Source: Solibacillus sp. FSL K6-1523 (GTDB lineage Bacteria > Bacillota > Bacilli > Bacillales_A > Planococcaceae). From it: a stretch of DNA of 64,000 bases. The notes beneath the pieces were generated by a model. That model was not told where the DNA came from. It was given only the letters and a program-made list of their open reading frames with translations, and did not search any database. This document shows positions 8,785 to 17,042 of the stretch, in pieces. Made by a program: the position numbers and the translations under genes. How positions within the stretch are numbered: position 1 is the stretch's first letter; the number at the start of each line of letters is the position of its first letter. The stretch is from positions 484,001 to 548,000 of the forward strand of contig NZ_JBBOSU010000001.1 in assembly GCF_038005225.1 (NCBI RefSeq). Direction: 5' to 3'.

Positions 8785-11700
8785 ATGCGAAAATCATTTC
8801 ATCAAAAGTTAACAATCTTAGCAATCTATTTACTGCTTTCGCAAACCATTTTCGGGAGTTTGCCAGCATTCGCACAAACTAACAGTACCACATTGACCAT
8901 TACAATGACAGAAGAGAACGGACAGCCTTATGAAGAAGGGAACGTCGCAACAAGCCCTGTCACGATTCAAGTGGTGACAACCTCTCCAGATAGTGCCAGC
9001 ATAGAACTTTCACAAGATATTGGCACAACATGGGAACCCTGTAATCCAACTGTACCACTGCTGTTGGAGGATGCGGGCGACCACGACATTTGGTTTAGGA
9101 TAACGGATTCAGGTGGACAAGTCGTCATCGAAAAACGCCGTATTCAAATTACAACAGCAGCATTTCTTGCGACACAGTCAACCGGTTCCGTTATTTATGT
9201 CAATGGAGCAACGACTGGTACTACAGAAGACGGCACAAGCTGGGCAACCGCCTACAAAGACTTACAGACAGCCCTATCTTCAGCCGTAGCAGGACAAGAA
9301 ATTTGGATTGCAGCAGGTACGTATAAACCGACAACAGGAACAGATCGTACTATTTCCTTTAAAATGAAAAACGGCGTGGGGATTTACGGTGGTTTTGCAG
9401 GAACGGAAAGCAAACTTGATGACCGAGATTTCAAGAGAAATGAAACGATTTTAAGCGGTGATATTGGTACAGTTGGCGATAAAGCAGACAATGCCTACCA
9501 TGTATTTTTTCATGATGGATTAAATTTAGATGCCACAGCCATATTGGATGGGGTGACGATTACAGGTGGCAATGCGGATGGAAAAGACCCATATAATGCT
9601 GGAGGCGGCATGTACAATGCTGGTAGTAGTCCGAGCGTAACGAATGTAGAATTCAGGGGAAATACTGCTTATATTAATGGAGGTGGCATGAACAATTATA
9701 AAAGCAGTCCGAGCGTAACGGATGTGAAATTCAGCGAAAATACTGCTACTCATGGAGCTGGAGGTGGTATGTACAATAGAGATAGCAGCCCGAGCGTAAC
9801 AAATGTAGAATTCAGAAAAAATACTGCTACATCTGGAGGTGGCATGCTCAATATTAGTAAGAGCGGTCCGACCGTAATGAATGTGAGATTTAATGGAAAT
9901 AAAGCTACTAATGGAGGTGGTATGAATAATTCTAATGGTAGCGAACCGACTGTAACGAGTGTGGAATTCATCGGAAATGAAGCTTCTAGGGATGGAAGTG
10001 GCATGTACAATGATAAGAATAGTAGTTCGACCCTTACAAATATCACGATGAGTGGAAATACAACGAAGGGTACTAACAAAGCTGCTATCTATAATTTTGA
10101 TAGTACAAGTTTACTTGAAATCCGAAATAGCATCATTGTCGAAAATAACGGCCCCGCCTATAATGGGACACCAACTATTGAAAATAGCCTAATTGGCGAT
10201 GAACAAAAAGGACAGTTGTATGATGATACAGGTAAGTCTGACGGAAAGGATCATCTAATAGAAGATATTTTCATTGACCCAGACAATAAAAATTATCGTC
10301 TAAAAGCAGGTTCACCAGCGATTGATAAAGGGATTTCTGCCTATCCAGAATTAGCAAGTATTACGAAAGATCTCGATGGAAATCAACGTATTTATGGAGC
10401 GAGTATTGATTTAGGCGCATATGAATCCCAAGTTGCTAGCTATACAGTAACTTTTGAATCCAATGGAGGAAGTAAAGTCGCCTCACAAACTGTGTCTGAT
10501 AGTGTGCCTGTTCAAGAACCAACCCCAGCGCCAATAAAGGTAGGTCATACATTTGCAGGTTGGTATCACGATAGCGCCTTAACAAATGCATGGGATTTTG
10601 CGACAGATGTGGTAACGGCGAATACGACGCTGTATGCGAAGTGGGATGCCATACAAGTCAGTCCCATTATTTATGTCAACGTTGCATCGACGGGTACGAC
10701 AGCAGACGGCGCAAGCTGGGCAACTGCCTACAAAGACTTACAAACAGCCCTATCAACAGCCGTAGCCGGACAAGACATTTGGATTGCCAAAGGAACGTAT
10801 AAACCAACTGAGCTTGCTGCTAATTCAAGTAATCCTCGCACAGCTTCTTTTCAAATGAAAAATGGCGTGGGGATTTACGGTGGTTTTGCAGGAACGGAAA
10901 GCACACTTGCTGAACGAGATTTCAAGACAAATGAAACAATTTTAAGCGGTGATATTGGGACAGTTGGCGATAAAACAGACAATGCCTACCATGTATTTTA
11001 TCATCCACGAGGCTTGAATTTAAATGCCACAGCCATTTTGGATGGGGTGACAATTATCGAGGGCAATGCGAATAATGCTATCGGACATGGTGCTGGAGGC
11101 GGCATGTCTAATGGTAATAGTAACAGTCCGAGCCTAACGAATGTGAAATTCATCGGAAATACAGCTTTTCATGGGGGTGGCATGTCCAATTGGGATAGCA
11201 GCCCGACGGTAACAAATGTGGAATTCAGCAAAAATACTGCAACTAATAGTGGAGGCGGCATGTCCAATGATAATAGTAGCAGTCCGAGCCTAACGAATGT
11301 GAAATTCATCGGAAATACAGCAACTAGTTATGGGGGCGGCATGTTCAATAAGGATAGTAGCAGTCTGAGCGTAACGAATGTTGAATTCATCGGAAATACA
11401 GCAAATTATGGAGGCGGCATGTCCAATTTTAGTAGCAGTCCAAGTGTAACGAATGTTGAATTCATCGGAAACACTGCTAATTATGGAGGGGGGATGGAAA
11501 ATTACAGCAGTAGCAGTCCGACCCTCACAAATGTCACGATGAGTGGAAACATAACGAATGGTACTAATAAAGCTACTATCTATAATGATTCAAGTACACC
11601 TAAAATCTACAATAGCATCATTATCGGAAATAATGGACATGCCTATAATGGGACGCCAACAATTGAAAATAGCCTAATTGGCGATGATAAAAAAGGGCAG

Positions 11701-13263
11701 TTGTATGATAGTACAGGTAAGCCTGATGGAAAGGATCATCTAATAGAAGATATTTTCATTGACCCAGACAATAAAAATTATCGTTTAAAAGCAGGCTCAC
11801 CGGCGATTGATAAAGGGGATTCCTCGTATCCAGAATTAGCAAGTATTAAGAAAGATCTCGATGGAAATCCACGTATTCAAGGAACGAAGATTGATTTAGG
11901 TGCATATGAATCTCAAGGGAAAGTTACTAGTCATACAGTAACTTTTGAATCCAATGGAGGAAGTGCAATTGCCGCACAAACCGTGACTGATAATAATCCC
12001 GTTCAAGAACCAACACCAGCGCCAACAAGGGCAGATCATAAATTTGCAGGTTGGTACAAGGATAGCGCCTTAACAAATGCATGGAATTTTGCGACAGATT
12101 TGGTGAAGGGAAATATCGCGCTGTATGCGAAGTGGACAGCGAATGCGAAGCCAACGTATACAGTAACGTACGACAAAAACAGTGCAACAGGTGGTAATGT
12201 CCCAAGTAGCGTATCTTACGAAGAAAATGCCACAGTAATGGTACAAGGAAATAGCGGTAACTTAGTGAAACAAGGTCACACATTTGCAGGCTGGAACACA
12301 CAAGCAAATGGCAAAGGTACTGCTTATACAGCAGGAGAAACATTCCCAATGGGCACAGCAAATATCACACTATACGCACAGTGGACAGCGAATCGACCAA
12401 CTACAGGTGGCGGCACAACATCACCGCCTGCATCATCGAATAATAACGATAACGACTATTCACCACCATCAAAGGTGAAAATTACATTGCATTCAAATGG
12501 TGGTACAATGCTCGAGCCGATCGAAATAACTTATAATTCGAAAGTAGGTGATTTGCCTGTACCAACAAGAGAGGGTTTCCGCTTCGATGGGTGGTATGAA
12601 GATGAGGCATTGACGAAACGATGGGCAGAGGAAACGCTAGTTAGAGGAAATATTTCACTTTATGCGAAATGGACGGCATTGTCAGCAGTTGTACCAGAAC
12701 CAGAAATGGAAATACTGCAAGAGCCACAGATACCACCGCCAACTGTGACATTTGATGATATCAATCAGCATTGGGCGAAGGAAATGATTGAAGAACTGGC
12801 GACACTTGGGATTATTCAAGGCTTTGAAGATGGTACTTTCCGTCCGAATGCGCCGATTAGTCGGATGCATGTCGCAGCATTATTAACGAGAGCGTTTCCA
12901 TTTGAAAACGTGCGAGAAGCAAAGGATTTCTCTGACGTTTCACCCGCACATCCTTATTATGAAGCAATACTCACGTTGCAGCAGGCAGGAATTATTGACG
13001 GTACGAATGGTGCGTTCTTACCGAAAGGAGAAATGACACGCGCTGAGCTAGCTAAAGTGTTAGTCGGTGTGCTTGGATTAACACCAGAGGGCACCGCATC
13101 CTTTAGCGATGTAGCGAGCAAACATTGGAGTACAGGCTATATTGCCGTACTCGAGCGTGAAGGGATTGCGCTTGGAGATAACGGGAAATATGGTCCGAAT
13201 GACCCGGTGACACGCGCGCAGTTTGTGACATTTTTATACCGTATAATGCAGCTTCAAGAATAG
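8785..13263 (+). CDS. S-layer-anchored right-handed beta-helix protein with InlB-type B repeats and SLH domains
   Basis: A 1,492-residue secreted surface protein. A signal peptide ends near LPAFAQ (residue ~31). Two similar halves follow (about residues 137-550 and 629-1045). Each starts IYVN…DG(T/A)SWATAYKDLQTALS and contains six units of a Pmp-like repeat, GGGM(Y/S)N…SP(S/T)VTNV(E/K)F…GNTA, which would form a beta-helix. Four InlB/Listeria-Bacteroides B repeats (FESNGG…FAGWY…LYAKW) lie at about 552-622, 1050-1118, 1125-1202 and 1231-1297. Three SLH domains (~1322-1489) should bind pyruvylated cell-wall polymer. The ATG at 8785 follows AAGAGGGGATAATC. Adhesin or matrix function is inference. 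The gene has its own terminator. Confidence 0.88.
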   Translation: MRKSFHQKLTILAIYLLLSQTIFGSLPAFAQTNSTTLTITMTEENGQPYEEGNVATSPVTIQVVTTSPDSASIELSQDIGTTWEPCNPTVPLLLEDAGDHDIWFRITDSGGQVVIEKRRIQITTAAFLATQSTGSVIYVNGATTGTTEDGTSWATAYKDLQTALSSAVAGQEIWIAAGTYKPTTGTDRTISFKMKNGVGIYGGFAGTESKLDDRDFKRNETILSGDIGTVGDKADNAYHVFFHDGLNLDATAILDGVTITGGNADGKDPYNAGGGMYNAGSSPSVTNVEFRGNTAYINGGGMNNYKSSPSVTDVKFSENTATHGAGGGMYNRDSSPSVTNVEFRKNTATSGGGMLNISKSGPTVMNVRFNGNKATNGGGMNNSNGSEPTVTSVEFIGNEASRDGSGMYNDKNSSSTLTNITMSGNTTKGTNKAAIYNFDSTSLLEIRNSIIVENNGPAYNGTPTIENSLIGDEQKGQLYDDTGKSDGKDHLIEDIFIDPDNKNYRLKAGSPAIDKGISAYPELASITKDLDGNQRIYGASIDLGAYESQVASYTVTFESNGGSKVASQTVSDSVPVQEPTPAPIKVGHTFAGWYHDSALTNAWDFATDVVTANTTLYAKWDAIQVSPIIYVNVASTGTTADGASWATAYKDLQTALSTAVAGQDIWIAKGTYKPTELAANSSNPRTASFQMKNGVGIYGGFAGTESTLAERDFKTNETILSGDIGTVGDKTDNAYHVFYHPRGLNLNATAILDGVTIIEGNANNAIGHGAGGGMSNGNSNSPSLTNVKFIGNTAFHGGGMSNWDSSPTVTNVEFSKNTATNSGGGMSNDNSSSPSLTNVKFIGNTATSYGGGMFNKDSSSLSVTNVEFIGNTANYGGGMSNFSSSPSVTNVEFIGNTANYGGGMENYSSSSPTLTNVTMSGNITNGTNKATIYNDSSTPKIYNSIIIGNNGHAYNGTPTIENSLIGDDKKGQLYDSTGKPDGKDHLIEDIFIDPDNKNYRLKAGSPAIDKGDSSYPELASIKKDLDGNPRIQGTKIDLGAYESQGKVTSHTVTFESNGGSAIAAQTVTDNNPVQEPTPAPTRADHKFAGWYKDSALTNAWNFATDLVKGNIALYAKWTANAKPTYTVTYDKNSATGGNVPSSVSYEENATVMVQGNSGNLVKQGHTFAGWNTQANGKGTAYTAGETFPMGTANITLYAQWTANRPTTGGGTTSPPASSNNNDNDYSPPSKVKITLHSNGGTMLEPIEITYNSKVGDLPVPTREGFRFDGWYEDEALTKRWAEETLVRGNISLYAKWTALSAVVPEPEMEILQEPQIPPPTVTFDDINQHWAKEMIEELATLGIIQGFEDGTFRPNAPISRMHVAALLTRAFPFENVREAKDFSDVSPAHPYYEAILTLQQAGIIDGTNGAFLPKGEMTRAELAKVLVGVLGLTPEGTASFSDVASKHWSTGYIAVLEREGIALGDNGKYGPNDPVTRAQFVTFLYRIMQLQE

Positions 13264-13279
13264 TAAACTTTAAATTCCA

Positions 13280-13319
13280 AAGGGCTTGAGGGGAAAATCA
13301 CTCCTTCAAGCTCTTTTTT
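13280..13319 (+). terminator. Terminator of the S-layer gene
   Basis: GGGCTTGAGGGG pairs imperfectly with CTCCTTCAAGCTC, and CTTTTTTC follows directly. It lies 17 bp after the stop codon. Confidence 0.8.
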
Positions 13320-13390
13320 CATAATGTAATTTCATACAATGCCTAAGAAACATGTTAAAATAAAGCAAAATGGAAAAGGGCGTGTCATTC

Positions 13391-14182
13391 ATGAAAATCG
13401 GTTGTATTCAATTAAATGTAGGTTTTGGGAAAGTGAATGAAAATTACGAACGTGCGGAGAAATTGATTCGTGAAGCTGTAACAGGCGGCGCGGAAATCGT
13501 AGTTCTTCCAGAAATGTGGAACACGGGTTATGCGTTAGAAAAGCTTGAGGATTTAGCAGATGTAAATGGAGAACGTACGCAAGCTTTTTTAAGTGCATTA
13601 GCAAAAGAGTTGTCAGTACATATTGTAGGGGGCTCGGTGTCAGTAAAGCGTGATGATGGCAAGTTTTACAATACAATGTATACATACAATCGCGATGGAG
13701 AATTAGTGGGTGAATATAGTAAAGTGCACTTATTCCGTTTAATGGACGAGCATTTATACTTAGAGTCTGGCGATACAATGAACCGTTTTGCATTAGGAGA
13801 AATTGAAGCGGGTGGCGTCATTTGTTATGATATTCGTTTCCCTGAATGGCTACGCGCACATGCATTAAATGGGGCAAAGGTATTGTTCGTACCAGCACAA
13901 TGGCCAACGCCGCGCATCGATCACTGGAAAACATTACTGCAAGCACGTGCCATTGAAAATCAGTGCTTCGTTGTAGCGGTGAATCGTATTGCACGCAAAG
14001 TGGAAAACTTCAACGGGCAATCAATGATTATCGGTCCATGGGGGGAAGTATTATGGACTGGTGCAGAGGATGAGGAATTAGCAATTATTGATGTTGATTT
14101 TTCAACTGTAGATGAAGTGAGAGAGCGCATCCCAGTATATGAAGATCGCCGCCCGAGTTTATACGAGGCTGTTGTTAAATAA
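13391..14182 (+). CDS. mtnU: Carbon-nitrogen hydrolase, MtnU-like omega-amidase
   Basis: A 263-residue nitrilase-superfamily amidase with the full Glu-Lys-Cys triad: E in VLPEMWNTGY, K in YSKVHLFRLMDEH and C in GVICYDIRFPEW. The flanking sequence (RLMDEHLYL, ARAIENQCFVVAVNR) resembles B. subtilis YkrU/MtnU. That enzyme is thought to deamidate the 2-oxoglutaramate left by glutamine-dependent MtnE. The ATG at 13391 is preferred, with GAAAAGGGCG upstream; the ATG at 13370 has no ribosome site. The pairing with mtnE at 7005-8186 supports the role, although the S-layer gene separates them. Confidence 0.8.
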   Translation: MKIGCIQLNVGFGKVNENYERAEKLIREAVTGGAEIVVLPEMWNTGYALEKLEDLADVNGERTQAFLSALAKELSVHIVGGSVSVKRDDGKFYNTMYTYNRDGELVGEYSKVHLFRLMDEHLYLESGDTMNRFALGEIEAGGVICYDIRFPEWLRAHALNGAKVLFVPAQWPTPRIDHWKTLLQARAIENQCFVVAVNRIARKVENFNGQSMIIGPWGEVLWTGAEDEELAIIDVDFSTVDEVRERIPVYEDRRPSLYEAVVK

Positions 14183-14191
14183 AACGTGCAT

Positions 14192-14275
14192 TTGGTGGAT
14201 AGAATTTTGAAAGTGACGGATAAAAATCGAAAAGTGTTGGATAGAAACCGAAATGTGACGGATAGAATAAATTCC
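14192..14275 (+). repeat. Degenerate tandem array, 21-bp period, core GTGACGGATAGAA
   Basis: Four units have GGAT at 14197, 14218, 14239 and 14260, exactly 21 bp apart. Each unit reads about GTG(A/T)(C/T)GGATA(G/A)AAA followed by an AT-rich segment. It begins 9 bp after the mtnU stop. The core differs from the TGGC(T/G)A arrays but the period is the same. Confidence 0.8.
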
Positions 14276-14288
14276 GCATGCGAATCAC

Positions 14289-14339
14289 CACCAATTTTAA
14301 TAGAAAAACGAAGCGCATCGAAAAATTGGTGTGCTTTTT
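14289..14339 (+). terminator. Terminator downstream of mtnU
   Basis: CACCAATTTT (14289-14298) pairs with AAAATTGGTG (14322-14331) and TGCTTTTTG follows. The 21-bp array lies between it and the mtnU stop codon, so the array would be transcribed as part of the mtnU 3' end. Confidence 0.75.
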
Positions 14340-14347
14340 GTTTTGGG

Positions 14348-14477
14348 TTAACTTGATTCAGCAGAAGCTTGCTGCTGAATCAAGTTAATGCCCTGGCGGA
14401 TGTCACAGATTTTTTAGGGGAATTTTTCGAGCGAGCTCGAAAAAAATCTGGACGCAATTACGCCTCAGCGTAATTGA
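14348..14477. repeat. Three-hairpin intergenic repeat, copy A
   Basis: Hairpin 1 is a perfect 17-bp stem (14348-14364 with 14372-14388) around a 7-nt loop. A conserved strip GCGGATGTCACAGATTTT follows. Hairpin 2 pairs TTTTTCGAGC with GCTCGAAAAA and can extend through CAGATT/AATCTG. Hairpin 3 pairs CAATTACGC (14455-14463) with GCGTAATTG (14468-14476) over CTCA. Copy B at 43153 matches nearly base for base through hairpins 2 and 3. No open frame spans it, and no flanking direct repeat was recognised. Confidence 0.85.
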
Positions 14478-14723
14478 TTAGCCTTACGCTTTTAGGGAAT
14501 GCTACATAAAATACAATGACTTACACTGTTTTTAGTCATTCTTTTAGAACGGCTCTTTCACACGTACAAATGTATTGCCAGAAAAGAAAAATAATTTAAT
14601 ATTGTATTTTATAAAAGAACACCGTATAATAACCCTCAATGAAAGTTGTTCATAATAAGCTTTACACGTATTTGTGTGTATTTTTACAGAGGACAATTGT
14701 TTTATAACAGAGGAGGTACCATC

Positions 14724-15674
14724 GTGAAAAAAATTATTGTGACCGGTGCTTTAGGTCAAATTGGTTCTGAATTAGTAGAGAAATTACGCGATACGTATGG
14801 CGTTGATAATATACTGGCAACAGATATTCGTAAAATAGATAGCGATCAAGGTCCATTTGAAGTGTTAGACGTAACGGATGGCAAGCGAATGCACGAGTTG
14901 GCCAATGATTTTGGTGCGGACACAATGATACACATGGCCGCTCTGTTATCTGCAACAGCTGAAAAAAATCCAGTATTCGCGTGGAATTTAAATATGGGTG
15001 GCTTAATGAACGCGTTAGAAGTAGCGCGTGAATTAAATATGCAATTTTTCACCCCGAGCTCAATCGGTGCATTTGGTCCATCAACACCGAAAGACAATAC
15101 ACCACAAGATACTTTGCAGCGCCCAACAACAATGTATGGGGTAAACAAAGTAGCGGGGGAATTACTTTGTGATTATTATTACACACGTTTTGGTTTAGAT
15201 ACGCGCGGTGTCCGTTTCCCTGGTTTAATTTCATACGCAACGCCTCCAGGAGGGGGAACGACAGATTACGCGGTCGACATTTATTATAAAGCGATTATGG
15301 ACGGTCGTTACACATCTTATATTGCGGAAGGTACATATATGGATATGATGTATATGCCAGATGCACTGCAAGCGATTGTTGATTTAATGGAAGCAGATCC
15401 ATCAAAGCTGATCCATCGCAATGCGTTTAATATTTCGGCGATGAGTTTTGAACCTGCACAAATTGCTGCAGAAATTAAAAAGCATATGCCAACATTCGAC
15501 ATGAGCTATGAAGTGGACCCGGTTCGCCAAGCTATTGCGGACAGCTGGCCAAATGCGATTGATTCAACGGCCGCGATGGAAGAGTGGGGCTTTAAGGCGC
15601 AGTATAATTTAGAAAAAATGACGATTGATATGCTTGAAAAATTACAATTGCGCTTAAATACACAACGGATTTAA
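14724..15674 (+). CDS. tdh: SDR-type L-threonine 3-dehydrogenase
   Basis: A 316-residue extended short-chain dehydrogenase. It has the NAD-binding turn [13 protein letters not shown] at residues 6-18 and a catalytic Tyr-Lys pair in MYGVNK. The segments [12 protein letters not shown] and [21 protein letters not shown] are characteristic of the UDP-galactose-epimerase-like threonine dehydrogenases. It oxidises threonine to 2-amino-3-oxobutyrate, which Kbl (5753) cleaves. The GTG at 14724 has AGGAGG at 14711-14716; the longer frame from 14646 is not supported. Its own terminator follows, and the mtnU and S-layer genes lie between it and kbl. Confidence 0.88.
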   Translation: MKKIIVTGALGQIGSELVEKLRDTYGVDNILATDIRKIDSDQGPFEVLDVTDGKRMHELANDFGADTMIHMAALLSATAEKNPVFAWNLNMGGLMNALEVARELNMQFFTPSSIGAFGPSTPKDNTPQDTLQRPTTMYGVNKVAGELLCDYYYTRFGLDTRGVRFPGLISYATPPGGGTTDYAVDIYYKAIMDGRYTSYIAEGTYMDMMYMPDALQAIVDLMEADPSKLIHRNAFNISAMSFEPAQIAAEIKKHMPTFDMSYEVDPVRQAIADSWPNAIDSTAAMEEWGFKAQYNLEKMTIDMLEKLQLRLNTQRI

Positions 15675-15685
15675 TAATTTAAAAA

Positions 15686-15720
15686 AACGCCGCCTTCCCC
15701 TGAAGAAGCGGCGTTATTTT
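15686..15720 (+). terminator. Terminator after tdh
   Basis: AACGCCGC (15686-15693) pairs with GCGGCGTT (15708-15715), followed by ATTTTAAT and preceded by an A-run. It is GC-rich, directly follows the tdh stop and is unambiguous. Confidence 0.9.
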
Positions 15721-15756
15721 AATATTTGCGGAAATTTGTGTTGTACACTATAGTTT

Positions 15757-15905
15757 TAGAGAATAGCCAATTTGCGAACTTTAATAGCCAAAATCCCTTC
15801 GATTATCGCCAATTTATCATTATTATTAGCCACTTTCTACTATTTAATCGCCAATAATACATACATAATAGCCAATTATAATCGATTAATAGCCAATCCT
15901 GCGCC
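15757..15905 (-). repeat. Degenerate tandem array, exact 21-bp period, core TTGGC(T/G)ATTA on the minus strand
   Basis: Seven units: GCCAA (or GCCAC) starts at 15766, 15787, 15808, 15829, 15850, 15871 and 15892, every step exactly 21 bp. On the minus strand the core reads TTGGCTATTA or TTGGCGATTA, as in the array at 63171. The 10-11 bases between cores are not conserved. It occupies the convergent gap between tdh and the small membrane gene. Confidence 0.88.
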
Positions 15906-15947
15906 CTGACCGTTAGCCTGTCACATTATTAATAAAAACCATATAAA

Positions 15948-15980
15948 AAACCACCACTTTATAAAAAAAGCGGTGGTTTC
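15948..15980. terminator. Terminator at the end of the trp operon
   Basis: AAACCACC pairs with GGTGGTTT around an A/T-rich loop, with T-runs on the minus strand just after the small membrane gene's stop at 15986. No comparable terminator is visible between that gene and trpA, so this probably ends the whole trp transcript. Confidence 0.75.
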
Positions 15981-15985
15981 ACTAA

Positions 15986-16201
15986 TTAAGCAGCTTTTCG
16001 ACTAACAAAAAACTTCTTAATTAACGTTAGCCCTAAGTTGAAAACGAAAATGATTAACGCCACTCGGAAAAAGGCGATAAAGTATTGCCACATCGTCGTA
16101 CTTTCAATGAAAAGTTTGGGCATATCTTGTACAAGGGCATACGTAAAATACCCTGCGATCAAAAGGAAAAAGAGTCCAGCAAAAAAATCCTTCATTTTCA
16201 T
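15986..16201 (-). CDS. Small two-helix membrane protein, last gene of the trp cluster
   Basis: A 71-residue protein of no family I recognise. Two hydrophobic segments (about residues 6-24 and 41-61) flank a short loop, and the tail is basic (KKFFVSRKAA), suggesting cytosolic ends. GGGGG is 7 nt upstream of the ATG. It lies 61 bp behind trpA on the same strand with no terminator between, so it may be co-transcribed with trp, although a weak internal promoter cannot be excluded. Confidence 0.65.
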   Translation of the reverse strand: MKMKDFFAGLFFLLIAGYFTYALVQDMPKLFIESTTMWQYFIAFFRVALIIFVFNLGLTLIKKFFVSRKAA

Positions 16202-16262
16202 ACATAAACCCCCAACAATTAGTATCCCTTCACTTTACCATATGATGGGAAAAGGAGATACA

Positions 16263-17042
16263 TTAAACAATGCCTGCTTTTTTTGACGCGTTCACAAGAG
16301 CGTCAATCGTCGCCCAGTCTTGCTTTTCCAATGCGCTAACAATTTGACTGCCAACAATAACGCCATCTGCAAAAGCACTAAACTCCTTCACATGCTCTGG
16401 AGTAGAAATGCCAAACCCAGCCAATACAGGAACTGTGCTATGTTGCTTCAATTCCGTAAAATGGGCACGCAAATTTTCCGCAAATTCCGCTCGAACCCCT
16501 GTTGTTCCGTTTACTGTAATGGCATAAATAAAACCTTCACTCGCCGCCGCTAATTTTTTCACACGTTCGAGTGGACTTGTTAATGAAACGAGCTGAACGA
16601 ATGCAATGCCATGCGTTTTTAATGCAGGATGTAAAAGTGCACTTTCCTCAAAAGGCATATCTGGAACGATCAATCCACGAATTCCTGCAGCCGAAGCATC
16701 ATGTGCAAACTCTTCAACCCCGTAAGCTAAAATCGGATTTAAGTACGTCATCGCAACGAGTGGTACCGAAATATCCTCGACGAACCCAGTTAGTTCCGCC
16801 AACACTTTACGCAAAGTTACCCCGTGAGAGAGGGCGCGTTGTCCTGCTTCCTCAATCGTTGGACCGTCTGCAACAGGATCGGAGAAGGGGATGCCAACTT
16901 CAATTGCAGTAACGCCAATTTGCTGTAATTTCAAAATAGTAGGTTTTAACGTTTCAAGCCCGCCATCGCCCGCCATTATATATGGAACAAACGCTTTATC
17001 GCCTTTTATAAGAGTTTCTTCTATTATATGTTGCAAGTTCAT
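16263..17042 (-). CDS. trpA: Tryptophan synthase alpha subunit
   Basis: A 259-residue TIM-barrel protein. The catalytic Glu is in AIEVGIPFSDP and the catalytic Asp in VADGPTIEEA. The phosphate-binding loop reads VLAGFGISTPEHV and ADGVIVGSQIV. It cleaves indole-3-glycerol phosphate to indole, which passes to TrpB. The start overlaps the trpB stop by one base (TAATG), pointing to translational coupling. Length is normal for Bacillales. Confidence 0.95.
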   Translation of the reverse strand: MNLQHIIEETLIKGDKAFVPYIMAGDGGLETLKPTILKLQQIGVTAIEVGIPFSDPVADGPTIEEAGQRALSHGVTLRKVLAELTGFVEDISVPLVAMTYLNPILAYGVEEFAHDASAAGIRGLIVPDMPFEESALLHPALKTHGIAFVQLVSLTSPLERVKKLAAASEGFIYAITVNGTTGVRAEFAENLRAHFTELKQHSTVPVLAGFGISTPEHVKEFSAFADGVIVGSQIVSALEKQDWATIDALVNASKKAGIV

